A stretch of 64,000 nt of DNA from Setomelanomma holmii (GCA_010015745.1 ML978264.1:39279-103278), one strand, 5' to 3'; positions 10,694 to 22,849 are shown, numbered from the stretch's first letter. Translations and numbers: made by a program. The notes: generated by a model not told the origin, from the letters alone.

Positions 10694-12666
10694 CTACTTC
10701 CTATTCTCAAACCTCCTCCTCCTCTCAATCTCATACGCCTCCGCCCTCCTCTTCCTCTTCTCCTGCACCTCGCTCCCCTCCTTGGCACCATACCCAGCTC
10801 CCCGAATCCACTTCTTCATGCCCTTCTCCATGCGCCTACGAACAAACGCCAGCCGGTAATTCCTGCGGTAATAATCCAGCTTCTCCATCATCGTGCCCTT
10901 TGCGCCTTCTTCGTAGTCCATGTCGCGATCGGGTCTGTCCTTGTCGATTTTGGGCGCCTCGGGCTTCAGGTGTGCGGGTAGTGCGTTGCCTTTGATCCTG
11001 ATGCCGGATAGGGTGGCGGTGTTGCGTGTATTTGGTCCTGAGGGGGTTGCAGAGGTCGTACTGCGGGGTGCTTGGTACTTGATCTTTCCGTCCTGGCCTT
11101 TGATGTCGGCGAGCTTCTTCTGGCCGCTGATGACTTCTTGGTAGAGTTTTGTGCTCTCTGGGCTAGGGAGCGGGCGGATGCGGATGGTGCGCCTGAACCA
11201 GTTTTGTCGCAGTAAATAACCGGTTCCAGCACCGAGGACACCGGAGACGAGAAAGTAGAGTTGCAGAGCTGAGGCTTGGAAGGCGGTGACGGCGCCGAGG
11301 AAGAAGGACAAAAAGGTCATGATCTTCTGGCGTTGAGCGGCTTGGCTGCCTACGTCGTTGGAGATGCCGACTTCGCCACCAGTCTGGGAGAATTGTCAGT
11401 TTGGCAGGTCATCGTGGTAGATGAACATGTACATACCTTGAAGATAGCGTAAAAGATGGCTGTGGTTGCAGCAGGAAGGATGAAGTACGGGTCGCGAACT
11501 GTAAGATCGGTGAACCACAGCAAGCCATCGTGAGCCATACCAGGCACTGGCAGTTCGCCCATGGCTCGAAGAAATCTGAAGGCACAGAAACCAATCCAAG
11601 CCTGCATGAACATGAAACCGCCCATAGCGCCCACGCTGCCCATGTGCGGCCTCATGATCTGGGCCTGCTGCATCTTGTAGAGATTCTCTTGCGCCTTGTC
11701 GCCCCGCTTAATGGCCTCTTCCATCTTCTTCTGGATAGGTTCTGTGACCGGCTTGAGAGCGGCCAGCGCGGCCATCTTGTCCGAGCTGAGAGCCTGAAAG
11801 ACGAATGTAGAGCACCGGACAACCACACCAACCAGCACGATGGAGCCTGCCCACCCATAGCCCGAGTTGAGGTAGATTCCCTCGATGATCTTCTCAAACA
11901 CTGTGGTCATGCCCCAGCCGTAGTCCAGACCCAATTCCTGCAATTGGCCCGCACGATCGATGAGAGCAGTAGGATCTATCTCGGCTTTTGGGACGTCTTT
12001 GGTGGGCTCAAGGGCGAGGAGGTCATCCAGCGTCTTCTGGTCGAGATACGGCTGTGCCCCGTCTGTCGCTGTGCTTGTTGTCTCCCATGTGCTGTTTGTG
12101 ACGGGCGCTTTATCGATTCCGGCGGGTGCGAGCTCTGGCGTAGCAGAGGTGACAACTGGTTCGACATGGTTTGTGGCGGCATCTTTCATGAATTCCGCGA
12201 CGGGGACTTGCTCTGCGCCAGCTGCGACATCGCCGGTAGGGCTGCTGGATTTGCCCCAACTCCAAGGCGCATACCAAGACCCATTGCGCACCGATGAAGC
12301 AGTCAAGACAGCATATTGTCTGCTATGTGTGCCTGTCCTCCACCGGGCGGACTGAAGTGTGCTGGTTCGACATGACGGCGCTGGGAGACCGGCGGTTCGA
12401 GGAAGCGACGAGAACTGTGTCAGGTTATGTTAGCTCGTGCAAGAGCGACTGAGCCTTGCATGTTATGCCTGTTTGAAGACCACAAAGCTGTAGACATGCG
12501 ATATCGAAAAGCGGCATGCGGAGTTTGGGACGGAAGTGACATGAGCAAGACGTGCAGCAGCGTAGGGATTGCGCACCTGTCTTGACGCGCTAGACCGTAG
12601 TATTACAGATTGTCGTGAGCTCAGAGGTGAAAATTGGGCCGGCCGCAGCCCTCTACATGGCAGCAT
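10694..12666 (-). CDS. OXA1: Mitochondrial inner membrane insertase Oxa1 (YidC/Alb3 family)
   Basis: Three exons (12666-12577, 12414-11437, 11383-10694), introns of 162 and 53 bp; 585 residues. The splice from LRSSASRQ to FSSLPRTAG builds an Arg/Ser-rich mitochondrial presequence; the second splice joins AIFYAIFK to TGGEVGISNDVGSQAAQ. Membrane segments are visible at GWAGSIVLVGVVVRCSTFVF, GSVGAMGGFMFMQAWIGFCAF, PYFILPAATTAIFYAIFK and IMTFLSFFLGAVTAFQASALQLYFLVSG. The cationic loop (MEEAIKRGDKAQENLYKMQQAQIM) between the first and second segments and the basic C-terminal tail, which binds mitoribosomes in yeast, are present. Oxa1 inserts mitochondrially made proteins such as Cox2 into the inner membrane. 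The ATG at 12693 is an alternative start. A ~100-residue Ser/Thr/Glu-rich stretch after the presequence looks lineage-specific. Confidence 0.93.
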
Positions 12667-13243
12667 TGTGAGTTGACGTCCAAGATCGGTCATGGTGCTT
12701 GCGGTGCGCCATCTTTTTCGAAGCTATGCCAAGCCAAAGTCCATACCAACCCAAAGCGCACTTTTCCGCCGACTCCTCCGCGTCATCACCAAAAGTTGAG
12801 TGAGCACCATCGATTGTTCCTAAGATTGGGTTGCATTACGCTATAGTACTCCACTCACTGGTTAAAAGAATACAGCAAGCACGTGTGCGCCCATGCCGGG
12901 TATTTTGACCTTGTGGCATACACCCAGCACCAGAAACACCCACGATAATGCAGCAACACCCAGCTTTTGCGCCTCGTCGTAGCATGTACATCGCGCATCC
13001 CACAGCAGGCGCATGTCCATCAATGCCACTTCTATTACTTCACGCATAGAAATTTGTGGGCAAAGGCATATGCAGAAAATATGACAGAATGAGACATCGC
13101 AGCAGAACAAAACAAAGAACGCCAGTGACTTCCCATCATGAGTATGGGAACCCTAAAACGCCACCCTAGGTATGTATGAGAAGATGTAAAGTCGGCTAGA
13201 AATGTTGCTGGGCGGTCCGAGGGTCTTCAAGCTATACGGACCA
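12667..13243. other. Intergenic, no gene seen
   Basis: Upstream of OXA1 and 3' of the KDM5 gene. A minus-strand frame at 12862-13110 has no domain and an odd Cys-rich composition; rejected as a gene. Confidence 0.5.
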
Positions 13244-16200
13244 CTAGTCCATGTAGCTGTTGCCTTCGGTTGCTGCCAAAGCTTCCTCTGCCTGGCCACC
13301 ACCCATGTCCATGGCTTCGCCAAACATCTCTTGACCACTGCCAGAGCTCTTGAACGGGTCCTGCATCGGGCTAGTTGGTGCTGGTCCAGACGTCTCGAAG
13401 AGGCCTGGGTCAATAGGGGCAATTGATGTACCACCACCGAAGCTCAGGGGCGCATTGGTAGCAAATGTCGGTGAGTTGTTATAAGTAGACGTGGTCGTTG
13501 GCTTGAAGTACTCTTCGTCACCATATGGGCCACGGCGAGGCTCGCCCGGCGGAGTATGGGATTGCTCGGAAGCAGGTTGCAGTGAAGGTTTGGTTGGGTC
13601 CAAGGACTTCTGTTTAGTAAACTGATGGGTCTTGGTTCTCAAGTGCTGCGGTAGATCTTCAGGATTCGTGATGCCCAGCTGATTCATCAGCTTCTGCTGC
13701 TTAGTCGGGCGAGGTTTTCGTGTAGACAGTGAGACCTGCAGAATAGGCGGTGGCGACGGCGCAACTGGAGCCCATTTATGGAGCTCTTGCCTGAAGAAGT
13801 TAATCTCGTTAGAGAGGAGAATCTCCGCGCCTTCGAGCTTGCGAAGGTAGAAGCGCTGGGTGGTGAGTTCCTCCGGACTTGAAAGCATTGGATTGATGTA
13901 TCGCGCGACGTATTCCCGGAACTTTGTACCGTGCTCGATCAGTGATTCTAGAGTCTCCTCTTCTTCCGGTTGGAAAGGCAGGTTGGGGAGCATGTCCTGC
14001 CATGTTTGGAGATCTTCCAGCTTAGGTCGAGTCGCATCGCGCGGAATCTTTACCCGGTAGTCACAGATGGGGCAGGTATACTTGTCATCTTCCTTTACCT
14101 TGCCGCGCGCAATCTTCAGGCATTTGCCATGGTACCTAGGCAGATTAGCGGATGCTGTGACTTTGAGTCGGAAGGACTAACCATTCGTGGCAAAGTTCAC
14201 ATTCAATCATCATACCAGCCTCAGGCCTGCGGCAGATGCAGAAAACATCGCGACTTGACCCCGACCCATCTACGTTCTCTCCGTCTGCCGGGCTCTGCTC
14301 ACGAGAAGCGGGCTCCACAGGCATCCGCGGCTGGTCGGAAAGATCGAAACACGAACGATTGCGCTCATCCACTTGCTTCATGTGTGCATGGAGAATGTGC
14401 AGAGGTGCGTTTGCTTTGCCAAATAGTTTCTTCCCTGTGCGCATCCAGTCTTCATGCCGCTTTTGTTCTTTTTCAAGGTCGATGGTCCCAGGAGGTTTGC
14501 TGTTCAAAACCATCAGACCGTCCATAGCGTTTTTTACTTCCATGTACTTGGGTCGCTGTGAGAAATCGGCATTCTTGCTCCGCTCGTACAGCGACATGAT
14601 CAGCTCTTGTGCGTCGCGTTGCTTCTTCAGTATGGCATCGACCGCTGCACGTGTCTCCGGTGTGACCGGTAAACTAGTGGCCTGCTTTGATAATGCATCC
14701 AGTTGTTGGTAGTGAACATTATCCACAGCCATGAGTTCTTTGGCCTTGGTCTCCCAGAACTCGCCCTGTTCTTTCTTGCTCTGCAGGAATTGAACTTCGG
14801 GATGATTGTCTGGAACACCTAGCTCAACACCTCGTGCGATGAGCTCGCTGACCTCCTGTAGTGTCGTTGCGTGCTTGAACTTGAAGTCGTCCGTGTCTTG
14901 CAGCCACTTCAGTTGCTGAGCAACCTTCTCGAGCGACTCGAGCTCCGGCAAATCAAGGTTGAAGGTTTTGCCCTCCTCGAGAAGCTCGTCAAGTCGGACA
15001 ATGCTTTGCTGTGCTGGTCGTTCGCGAAGAGCTGCACGCGCTTTCTCTTGGAATTCCACGATACTTTCAGCACGTTCGCGAAGGGACGTGATCTCTGGAC
15101 AATCGAAGCTAAGCTCTTTTGCCTGGGCGAGGAGCTTGTGGATGTTTTCGACGCTGCGATACTCTCGCTCCTTCTCATCGGCCGCTTCAGCCGCCGCGTT
15201 CTTGTTCGCCCCTCCTCGCCCCTTGAAGGTCCGTTCGTTTTTACGACGATTTTGCTGCTTCCGCGTGATGTAATTCACAGCGTTGTCCGAGACCTCTTGA
15301 CATTTCTCCACAAAATCTTTCAGGTCGGCTAGACCAGGCAGCTCCCAATCGATCTTTTCGCCCTCGTTGAGTAGGGATCGTAGAGACTTCAGCTGTGGTT
15401 GCGGGCCCTCATCCATGAGGGCCTCCAATTTCTGTTCCCAAGCTTCAGGTGTGCCTGCTTTGTCAACGACCTTTTGCACAATTGAGTCCAGTGGATCATC
15501 AGCCATGCGGTAGATGAGCGTGTGCTCGCCTCTCGCTCCAGAATATCTATCGGCTTCGAGACTTCCCAGACAGCACTCGAACCAACCTGCATGTTGCAGA
15601 CAGACGACTTTCTTCGTGTTACGGCAGTAGAAGCGAGACAAGTAGCCGTAAGCTTTGCAGAAAGTGCAAAGGAGTTCGTCCTCGTGAATGTCAGTGTCAT
15701 CAATGACGAACTCCAATTTGCACTTGGTCTCGGAATCGCCTGTTGCATCGATCTTACAAGCATGCTCCTTAGCCGCCTTGTGCTTCTCCAGAAAAGCAGC
15801 CCGAACGCCGAACTCTCGATCGCGTGTCCGCTCCAGCGCCGGCCCAAGCCACTTGGCTGTTTTGATTGTAGTATCCTTGCGCGCAGCTGCTGCCAGTAGC
15901 AGTTCGTCATGCGAGAAACATGGCTGGCGGCGATAGTCCTGTAGGCGTTGAGCACCGTGCTCTCCGAAAGGCTCCCAGTCCGAAGGCGCGAAGTTGACGG
16001 CCTCGTTCATGTTGAAGCCATGATTGAAGCCCGCGTGGTAAGCTTGTGGGAAGGTTATCACAAATTCCCCGGCTCGCTGGTCGAGCGCGTATACTCTTAC
16101 GCCAGCCTTCTTGAGTTGCTCTGGAGTCAAGAGCGTTACAAGCTGGAAAAGCAGATCTGGCTGCGATTCGAACAGCTCCGGAACAGCTTCGCGCATGGCC

Positions 16201-18508
16201 TGCTCGAATTTGTCCGCATCCTCGGCTGGTATACCGTACCAAGTCTTCGTTGCTCCAAAGTGCTGATAGTTGGCAGAGTACGCGTAGTGGTCCTCAGCAT
16301 GCCAGCAGAAGGTGGAGAACACCATACCGACATAGAGCCATGGTACTGTCATGCCTGATATATCTGACTTTATGTGACGGAAAAGCGAGTCTGGTGTGTA
16401 GGGCAGTATGTTGAGATTCCAAGGATTTGTGGAGTAAGGATCTCGTGGGTTCTTCTCGATGGTCGGGAAGCCGCTTCCGTGGGTAGTAGAGTGTACATCC
16501 GCGCCGTACTCTACTTCGATAGTCTCAGTGAGATTTCCCACAGATTGCCAGAATTCACGCTCGACATCGTCTTCAGTCACTGGCCTGGGCGCATCTGTGA
16601 TCGGATCGAAAGGTGTCTTGTTTGCGAAATGCGCCTGCTTGAAGTTGTGCGCCTTCTCTTGAAACTGCTTTAGCGAGTACACGCCGCCTTCCTCGAAACC
16701 GAATTCCCCCGTACCAACAAGGCATCGCGGACAATGCCAGTCGAATGTTGGAATGCTTTTGATGGGAGGATCGAGACAGTATCCGTGGTAGCCGGCGTCG
16801 CAACTGTCGCAGAGTAAAATGTTCGACGGATCGTTATCTGTATCACAAGTCTCGCATCGCTAGGAGAAGCGTCAGCGAATATTGACCAGAAAATTGGACA
16901 CTACACTTACGTCTCCTGGTCGCTCGTCGGCGGCACGAGCGCGAGGGTAAAGCGTCGAGCCAGGCGTTGATTGGCGCGGCTGGGTCATGTGCGAGCCGGC
17001 AACGGTGGGCGCCGTATCTGCAGCAAAGCTGGTTAGCGAGGAACTCGTCCAGTGGGAAATGTCGCAGTCATCCGGGCCGCGAATGGAGAACAAGGTGACA
17101 AACCCCCGGTTTTGACTGCAGGTCAAGCGAGACCGCAGATATCTGCAACTCGCCGGGAAGTGTGCTTACCTTTCTTTAGCCGCTTGCTACGTCGCCCGTT
17201 CGCATCATCTGCATCACCGCTTGGGCTGTCCTCTGCATCCTGAGAAAGTGTGCGCTTCAGCTGATTGAACATTTGGCCATTCGATAGAGGAGTCAAGCCA
17301 TGAGCTAACGGTCGCAAGTCGGGGGTGTTATGAGCTGACAACATGGGGCTTGCGCCATTTCTCAGTGGTGTGGCATTGCGCGAATCAATGTGTTCGCGAT
17401 GGTAGCTGTTCGGTGTGTCTGCTGCAGTGAATGAGCTTGGCACTGATGACTGCGGTAGAGGAGGTTGCGACTGTTGCGCGTTGACTGCTGTGAAGCCGCC
17501 AGCGTTTACTGGTGTGAAGCCGGACGATATCACGGGACGCGGCAACTCCACTGGTGGAGTTGGCGCACCATCGTCATGTAGTGTCGCATTCAGTGCTACC
17601 GATGCTTTGACTGCAGGCGAGTCCGAAGTGTTCGCAATGGGTGTGTCCTGCGCAGATTTCTTCAAAGGCGAGGGCGCCGGCGACGGAGTAAAGGGACCGC
17701 CATGTTCGAACTCCAGCATTTGCTGTACACCAGGCTTGACAACGCGGAGATACTCTTCGTAAGGATGGAGCCACTTTTGATAAGAGTTCTTCAGTGAAGT
17801 TGATAACGAAGACATAATCTTGCCGCTGTAGCCGAGGTCACGTCCAATCTCGGCCCATTTCTTTTGCTTGCAGACGCGCTCGAAGCCGCCTCTCGTCTCA
17901 ACAGCTTTCTTGAGCTTGTAGAGATCCAGCGGTCGCTTATCGACACTTGGGAAGCGGGTAAGACTGTGGCCATGTTGTTTGTGGAATTTGGCCAGTTGAT
18001 CCAGATAGTTCAAGTTGGCACGTGTGCCTCCTTCAACCGAGTTGAGCTCCTGTCGTCTGGTGCGGAAATGGAAGCGTTCGGTGTCGATTGCGAAGGGTGG
18101 GTTCCAGGTGTCAGGTGGGACGATCTTGACGATGCCGAACTTTTGCGCCTCTTCGCGGATGCTCTGGATATATTGTACAGGGTCCTTGAACTCCTCCGTG
18201 GTTGGTCGATATGTGGGCGCTTCTTGAAGACCGAACATGCGATTTGGTTTTTGTGGCTGATTGTTTGGTGCGCCGTAGCCTCTGCGCTCGACGGTTGCGA
18301 GATCTAGCGGCTGCGCCTTACGAGCGCTCAAAGGAATGGTGACCATCCCATTCGGCTGCACACCATTGATGGGTTGCATCGCGATGCCGCCCATTCTTGA
18401 CCGAGGGGCCGTAGGTGGACCATCTTGCATCCCGTTGTCTGCAGCGACTCGAAAGGTGGTCATGGTGGGCCCCGTAGAAGGGCCGCCCGGTGGCTTACAG
18501 TCGACCAT
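13244..18508 (-). CDS. KDM5/Rum1-type histone H3K4 demethylase
   Basis: Four exons (18508-17170, 17017-16911, 16859-14182, 14135-13244), introns of 152, 51 and 46 bp, 1,671 residues. Domain order fits KDM5: JmjN (~97-140, APTYRPTTEEFKDPVQYIQ), ARID (~160-260, FHKQHGHSLTRFPSVDKRPLDLYKLKKAV), PHD1 (~482-530, RCETCDTDNDPSNILLCDSCDAGYHGYCL), JmjC, C5HC2 zinc finger (CTFCKAYGYLSRFYC), PLU-1-like helical region, and PHD2 (CICRRPEAGMMIECELCHEWYHGKCLK), which is split by intron 3. JmjC keeps the iron ligands: H and E of HAEDHY near residue 668, and the H of AFHAGFN-like AYHAGFNHGFN; activity is therefore expected. Family knowledge: such enzymes remove tri- and dimethyl marks from H3K4; Ustilago Rum1 is a relative. 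The first intron is long for this window. Start could also be Met16. Confidence 0.93.
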
Positions 18509-19601
18509 GACACCTCCGCCGCTGCACCCGGCGCTGTAGGCTCTCCAGCCCTCGTGGTTCCTTTATAACGAATGTAGTGACAGCTCGCGGTGTCTGATGG
18601 CGGTTTTGGGGGTGGAATCGGTCGGTTGTGGTGGTTATTGTGCGGATATATGTCTAGGCATGGGACCTATGCGGGTGGCAGGCGACCACCGCTAGCTGAG
18701 GCGTGGTCGTTGCACGTCAGTGCCCGTGAAAATAATGAAAGTCGCGTTTGGTCAGCCGTGTTGCAGTGAGTGACGCCGTCGTCCAGACGTAGTCGTAGTG
18801 GCGGGCAAGGTATGGGTGGTGGTGAGAGAGAGATGTTGCAGGCTCGGATGCGGGAGATGGATGGGCGCTGGGCGTACTTGCCCTTCCCGCACGTTAGCGA
18901 AGCAACTACCCACCGGCCTGTCCCAAGACGTCAATGCATGGCATCGAAAGCAGCCTTTGTGCACAGCAACAATTCGGGTATGCATGGTAAATGATCCCAG
19001 ATGCTCAGAGATACAGGTGTCACTTTCTTTCTTGAAACAGTCCAATGCGCGCATCGCAAATAGACGTCATCTACATTGCGCTTGGGATGTGGTTGTCTTG
19101 CAGTGCTGAGACCGACCGCAAGGCTGCAGACCTCACTTCATGCCGCCGAGCTGAGCTCTACTTGCAGAGCATCTTCGCTTACCACTCCTTCCAACTTGCG
19201 TACACTCATTCATCATAAGATAACGCGCAAACTTTCGACACCTTCCAATTCTCTCATCATTTGGGTCTGTCTCGTTGCGTGCGATCGCACTGGCTAAACC
19301 TTATCGTGCGGCTGTATATTCTTGTAGGGATCACCCAATGTTATCCAAAGATGCCGCACCAGAGAGAACAGTAGTCAGGAAATGGTGCTTTCGTTGCACG
19401 GAACCTACTGCTGCTGTCTTTGATGACTGTGCCGATTCTCGTGCACTGCAGCCGACCTGATGTTCGGTAGCCAGGGTGCACGATCTTGACCACACACACA
19501 GCCAATCATATTTCACCTGATCTCAAAGCGTCCGAGCCACCCTGACTCGCTCCTCGCATCTAGATGCGATCAACAACAACACTAACATCAACACCCAATC
19601 C
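18509..19601. promoter_or_regulatory. Divergent promoter region, KDM5 / SLX1
   Basis: 1.09 kb between two divergent start codons. Short frames only, none with a domain. Holds the promoters of both genes; no defined site is claimed. Confidence 0.45.
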
Positions 19602-20681
19602 ATGCTTATGGCCGATATTTTCGAGCTTGAGAACAGGCCGATCCCAGCGTTCTACTGTTGCTACCTGCTGCGATCGAAAAATCGCAAATCCTACTACATT
19701 GGCAGCACGCCCAACCCGGCGCGTCGTCTTGGCCAGCACAATGGGTCAAGCAAGGGTGGTGCAAAACGAACATCGATGCAGGGGAAGCGACCATGGGAGA
19801 TGACTTGTATCGTGACAGGCTTCCCCTCGAAGTTTGCAGCACTCCAATTCGAATGGGCGTGGCAAAACACGCACGCGACGCGCCACATCGATAAAGACGT
19901 TAGGGACGCAAGAGCTGAGGAATTGCAAAAAGGGAAGAAGCCTGCGTCGCCGAGTAGGAGACGGAAGAGGCCGCCCATGTCGTTAGAGGCCAGGCTGAAG
20001 AATCTTCATCATCTGCTAGGCGTCGGAAGCTTCAGTCGATGGCCGTTGCATTTACGGTTCTTCGCGCCAGATGTGTTCGCGCAATGGGAGAGACATATTA
20101 TGAAGATGCCGAACAAGCTTCGAAAGAGCATCACAATCCAGGTGACGCCTGCTGAGATCCCAAAGGTCGCAGCGGACGTCACCACTGAGCTCCATACACA
20201 CTTCATTCCCGAGGTCATACGAGCTATGCCTGTCGCATACGAGGACTGCAAAACGTACGTCGAGAAGGCAAGGGCTTTGCTGGAAGATGACTGTCGAAGA
20301 GCGTGTGGTGTTTGCAAGAAGGAAGCAGTCGTCTCGAAATCGCTGGTCCTGGTCTGTCCTATTGAATACTGCCAGACCGTGTCGCATCTCTCATGTCTTT
20401 CGGACAAGTTCCTGAAGGAGGATGGCGATGATGATTGCTTAGTACCGATAGAAGGCGCATGTCCAGGATGTAACAGCCCAATCAAGTGGGCTACGTTGAT
20501 GAAAGAGCTCAGTTTGCGCACGTACGGCGAAGAAGAGCTTAAAATCTTATTCAAGCCTAAGCGCAAGAGGAAGTCAGATCATACAGCCGAGTCAGACACA
20601 GCGGAAGGCCAAGAAGATCCAGACCAAGATGAGGATCTAGACGAGACATGGATGGAAGACTTGAGCCAAGACGAAGACTAA
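19602..20681 (+). CDS. SLX1: Structure-specific endonuclease subunit Slx1
   Basis: Intronless, 359 codons. Residues ~16-95 are a GIY-YIG (UvrC-type) nuclease domain: FYCCYLLRSKNRKSYYIGSTPNPARRLGQHNG contains the Tyr and Arg of the catalytic face, followed by RPWEMTCIVTGFPSKFAALQFEWAWQN with the metal-binding Glu. Residues ~233-300 form a C-terminal RING/PHD-like zinc module (CGVCKK, CPIEYCQTVSHLSCL, CPGCNSPIKW). This two-domain form is Slx1, the catalytic subunit that works with Slx4 to cut branched DNA such as Holliday junctions and stalled-fork structures in the nucleus. The acidic C-terminal tail is typical of ascomycete versions. The start could be the ATG at 19602 or at 19608. Confidence 0.93.
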   Translation: MLMADIFELENRPIPAFYCCYLLRSKNRKSYYIGSTPNPARRLGQHNGSSKGGAKRTSMQGKRPWEMTCIVTGFPSKFAALQFEWAWQNTHATRHIDKDVRDARAEELQKGKKPASPSRRRKRPPMSLEARLKNLHHLLGVGSFSRWPLHLRFFAPDVFAQWERHIMKMPNKLRKSITIQVTPAEIPKVAADVTTELHTHFIPEVIRAMPVAYEDCKTYVEKARALLEDDCRRACGVCKKEAVVSKSLVLVCPIEYCQTVSHLSCLSDKFLKEDGDDDCLVPIEGACPGCNSPIKWATLMKELSLRTYGEEELKILFKPKRKRKSDHTAESDTAEGQEDPDQDEDLDETWMEDLSQDED

Positions 20682-20700
20682 CTTCAATTCCATAGCCACA

Positions 20701-21489
20701 CTACCACTCTTCCACAACTCTTAACGGTCCATCCTCCTTATCAACCCGCTCAACACACGCATCCACCTCCTGCCTTATCCTCTCCTTTACCTCCTCCAAC
20801 CCCTTCCCCGCATCAATCCTAACAAAATCCTCCCCTTCCCCTCTCTGCATCAACGTCTCAAACAACTCCCGCACACGATCCTGCATCTCCCTTTTCTCAT
20901 ACTTCTCCGACCCATACCCGCCACGCTTCGCCGCATCTTCAGCCGAGATGTCCAAGAAGATGCACAAATCAGGCCGCGGGAGCCCGACATCGGGTTGTCG
21001 ACACCACTCGAGGGACATGCTGGGATCTTGTTTTGCGGCTGAGTATACGCAGCCGCTATAGTAGTACCGGTCTATTACTACTGTTCTGCCCGCGGCTAGT
21101 GAGGCTTTGATTGAGGGACTGTAAGATGTTAGTGAGGGTCTTGGGGAAAGGGTGAGGGAGGGTATGTACGCTGCTTCCCATCGGTTTGCGGAGAATAGGA
21201 GATGGATAACGTGGTCTTCTGATTCAGTGGCTCCGCTTAAGTAGCTGTTGATCATTTGACCAATTGGTGTTGTTCTATCTGCTTAATCATGAGTACCTGT
21301 CACTGCTATGTGTCGTGAATTGGACGAACCGGGAAATCGCACGTGCCGCACTTTCATGCCGTCTTTTTGCAGCGCTTCGGCGAGGAGTTGGCATTGCGTT
21401 GATTTGCCTGCACGATCCAGGCCTTCGAAGACTATGAGTTTGCCGCGCGTCATTGTGATTGTGCTGTTTGATGTTTTAGGCGGCGCCAT
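20701..21489 (-). CDS. CDC8: Thymidylate kinase (dTMP kinase)
   Basis: Three exons (21489-21330, 21278-21170, 21118-20701) with two 51-bp introns; 228 residues. It phosphorylates dTMP to dTDP. The P loop is LIVFEGLDRAGKSTQC in exon 1, the first splice rebuilds VRFPDRTTPIGQMIN, and exon 3 carries the DRY motif (VVIDRYYYSGCVYSAAKQ) and the PDLCIFLDI strand. The second intron is a multiple of three and holds no stop, so an unspliced message would stay in frame; the shorter product fits the family because RWE is then followed directly by SIKASLAAGRTVV. I chose the ATG at 21489; a further in-frame ATG at 21579 adds 30 residues. The stop lies 19 bp from that of SLX1. Confidence 0.92.
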
Positions 21490-21955
21490 GCTGTCGAGCT
21501 TGAGGGTCGTGGAGATGACAGGGATGTTAAGTTGGGGCGACGCTGGATTGGGTTTAGTGCGGTGTTGATTGTGGGACATGTCTCCGTGCCGCCAACGTTC
21601 ACAAACATTCAGTACGTACACCTCCCGCACGAGGTCGCGGTCAATTACAAGCATTGACATCAGCTTAACAAAGGAGGCACGTGTATCACACGTGGGCATA
21701 ACGGAGCTACGGTCCACCCGGGAAGGTGAAAGGGAATGCGTTTGTCATTGACCATGGGACACTCCTTCCGATGGATGCTAAGGGAAGTCAGCAAAGGCGC
21801 AAACTTGATTTACATGCCACAGGCAATCGATCCGCCATTTACCACACTACTTTGTTCTCGCCTCAAGGACTCATCCACTTTCAGCAACTAAGCGACATCC
21901 ATTCAGAGCGCACCTCTTGCACCGACCCTCGCTCAAAGTACTACGACCTAGCACG
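21490..21955. promoter_or_regulatory. Divergent upstream region, thymidylate kinase / F-box-like gene
   Basis: 466 bp between divergent starts. Open frame continues upstream of the CDC8 start to 21717 but looks non-coding. No other feature seen. Confidence 0.45.
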
Positions 21956-22849
21956 ATGTCTCAACATGACCAGTTCCCACTCTTAGAACTCCCGGCCGAG
22001 CTGCGACTCGAGATATTCCGGCACCTCGTCATCGACTGCCTGAGTTGTGGATCTGCATCTGATTTGGCCGGGCTGTATCTGTCCTGCCGCGAGATACACA
22101 ATGCACTCAAGGAAAACTTTATCACAAAAGTCCAGCCGCTTCTTCGTACCAAGCACGAATGGAGAGAAGCCGGCTACGGCTCAACGCCTATTCGTCTGGA
22201 GCTGAACGGTCCAGCTCAACTGTCCGTTACGATGCCAATCCTAGAATCCTGTCTACCCATTCGCTCGCTGGACACTGAGAGGTATCCGTTCTGGTCCCTA
22301 GTCGACAGCTTGCAACAGACTATTTGTTTGCGATGGCAGACACTAACGCTAAGCTTTGTCCATCACTCCAAGTTCACCCGCTCTCACCAGGCTGATCGAA
22401 GCCGCTTAGTCCTGCCCCTGAGGACGGGTGCATTTTCCATGGGGGACGAAGTATACCATTTCACGGGGCTTCTTACACACCTGGAAGTACACAGCGCAAG
22501 TGTACCATTTGCCTTTCAAAACATCGACCGCCTGGTACTTGTGTTCGAAGAAGCTGAAGACGAAATCGTTTTCGCATTGCTCTGGCAGTTCTTCCTAATC
22601 ATGCGACGCATGGCGATGTTCCGCCCCGATTTGTCCCGCGAACTCCGAAACGGCTGGATCTGCAAGATGCATGAAGGCACAGAGTATGGATACAACCTTG
22701 TGCTGGACTACGAACCACACCTTGAAGAGCCGGAGCGAGTACAATGGAGAATCAGCGTCGATGGCAGCTCGTTCAGAGCCCTACGCAAATCCGTCAGCAG
22801 CGATGAATTGGTCGTCGAAGCCGAGTTCAACAGTGATGATGACTCGTAA
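21956..22849 (+). CDS. F-box-like fungal protein of unknown function
   Basis: Intronless, 297 codons, starting MSQHDQFPLLELPAELRLEIFRHLV. The LPAELRLEIF stretch is the F-box-like (2EXR/F-box clan) helix common in large ascomycete families; it is followed by an SCREIHNAL element, then a domain unrelated to known repeats, and ends with an acidic tail (FNSDDDS). No membrane segment. If the N-terminal motif acts as an F-box it would bind Skp1 and present a substrate to an SCF ubiquitin ligase; there is no direct support for that here. It is the intact member of a small local family: broken relatives lie at 2254-3253 and directly downstream at 23282-24121, and a more distant one at 24334-25320. 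Confidence 0.75.
   Translation: MSQHDQFPLLELPAELRLEIFRHLVIDCLSCGSASDLAGLYLSCREIHNALKENFITKVQPLLRTKHEWREAGYGSTPIRLELNGPAQLSVTMPILESCLPIRSLDTERYPFWSLVDSLQQTICLRWQTLTLSFVHHSKFTRSHQADRSRLVLPLRTGAFSMGDEVYHFTGLLTHLEVHSASVPFAFQNIDRLVLVFEEAEDEIVFALLWQFFLIMRRMAMFRPDLSRELRNGWICKMHEGTEYGYNLVLDYEPHLEEPERVQWRISVDGSSFRALRKSVSSDELVVEAEFNSDDDS

Noticed and set aside
11530..12297. 255-codon plus-strand frame
   Set aside because: Antisense to OXA1 exon 2, His/Arg/Cys-rich as expected for a shadow frame.
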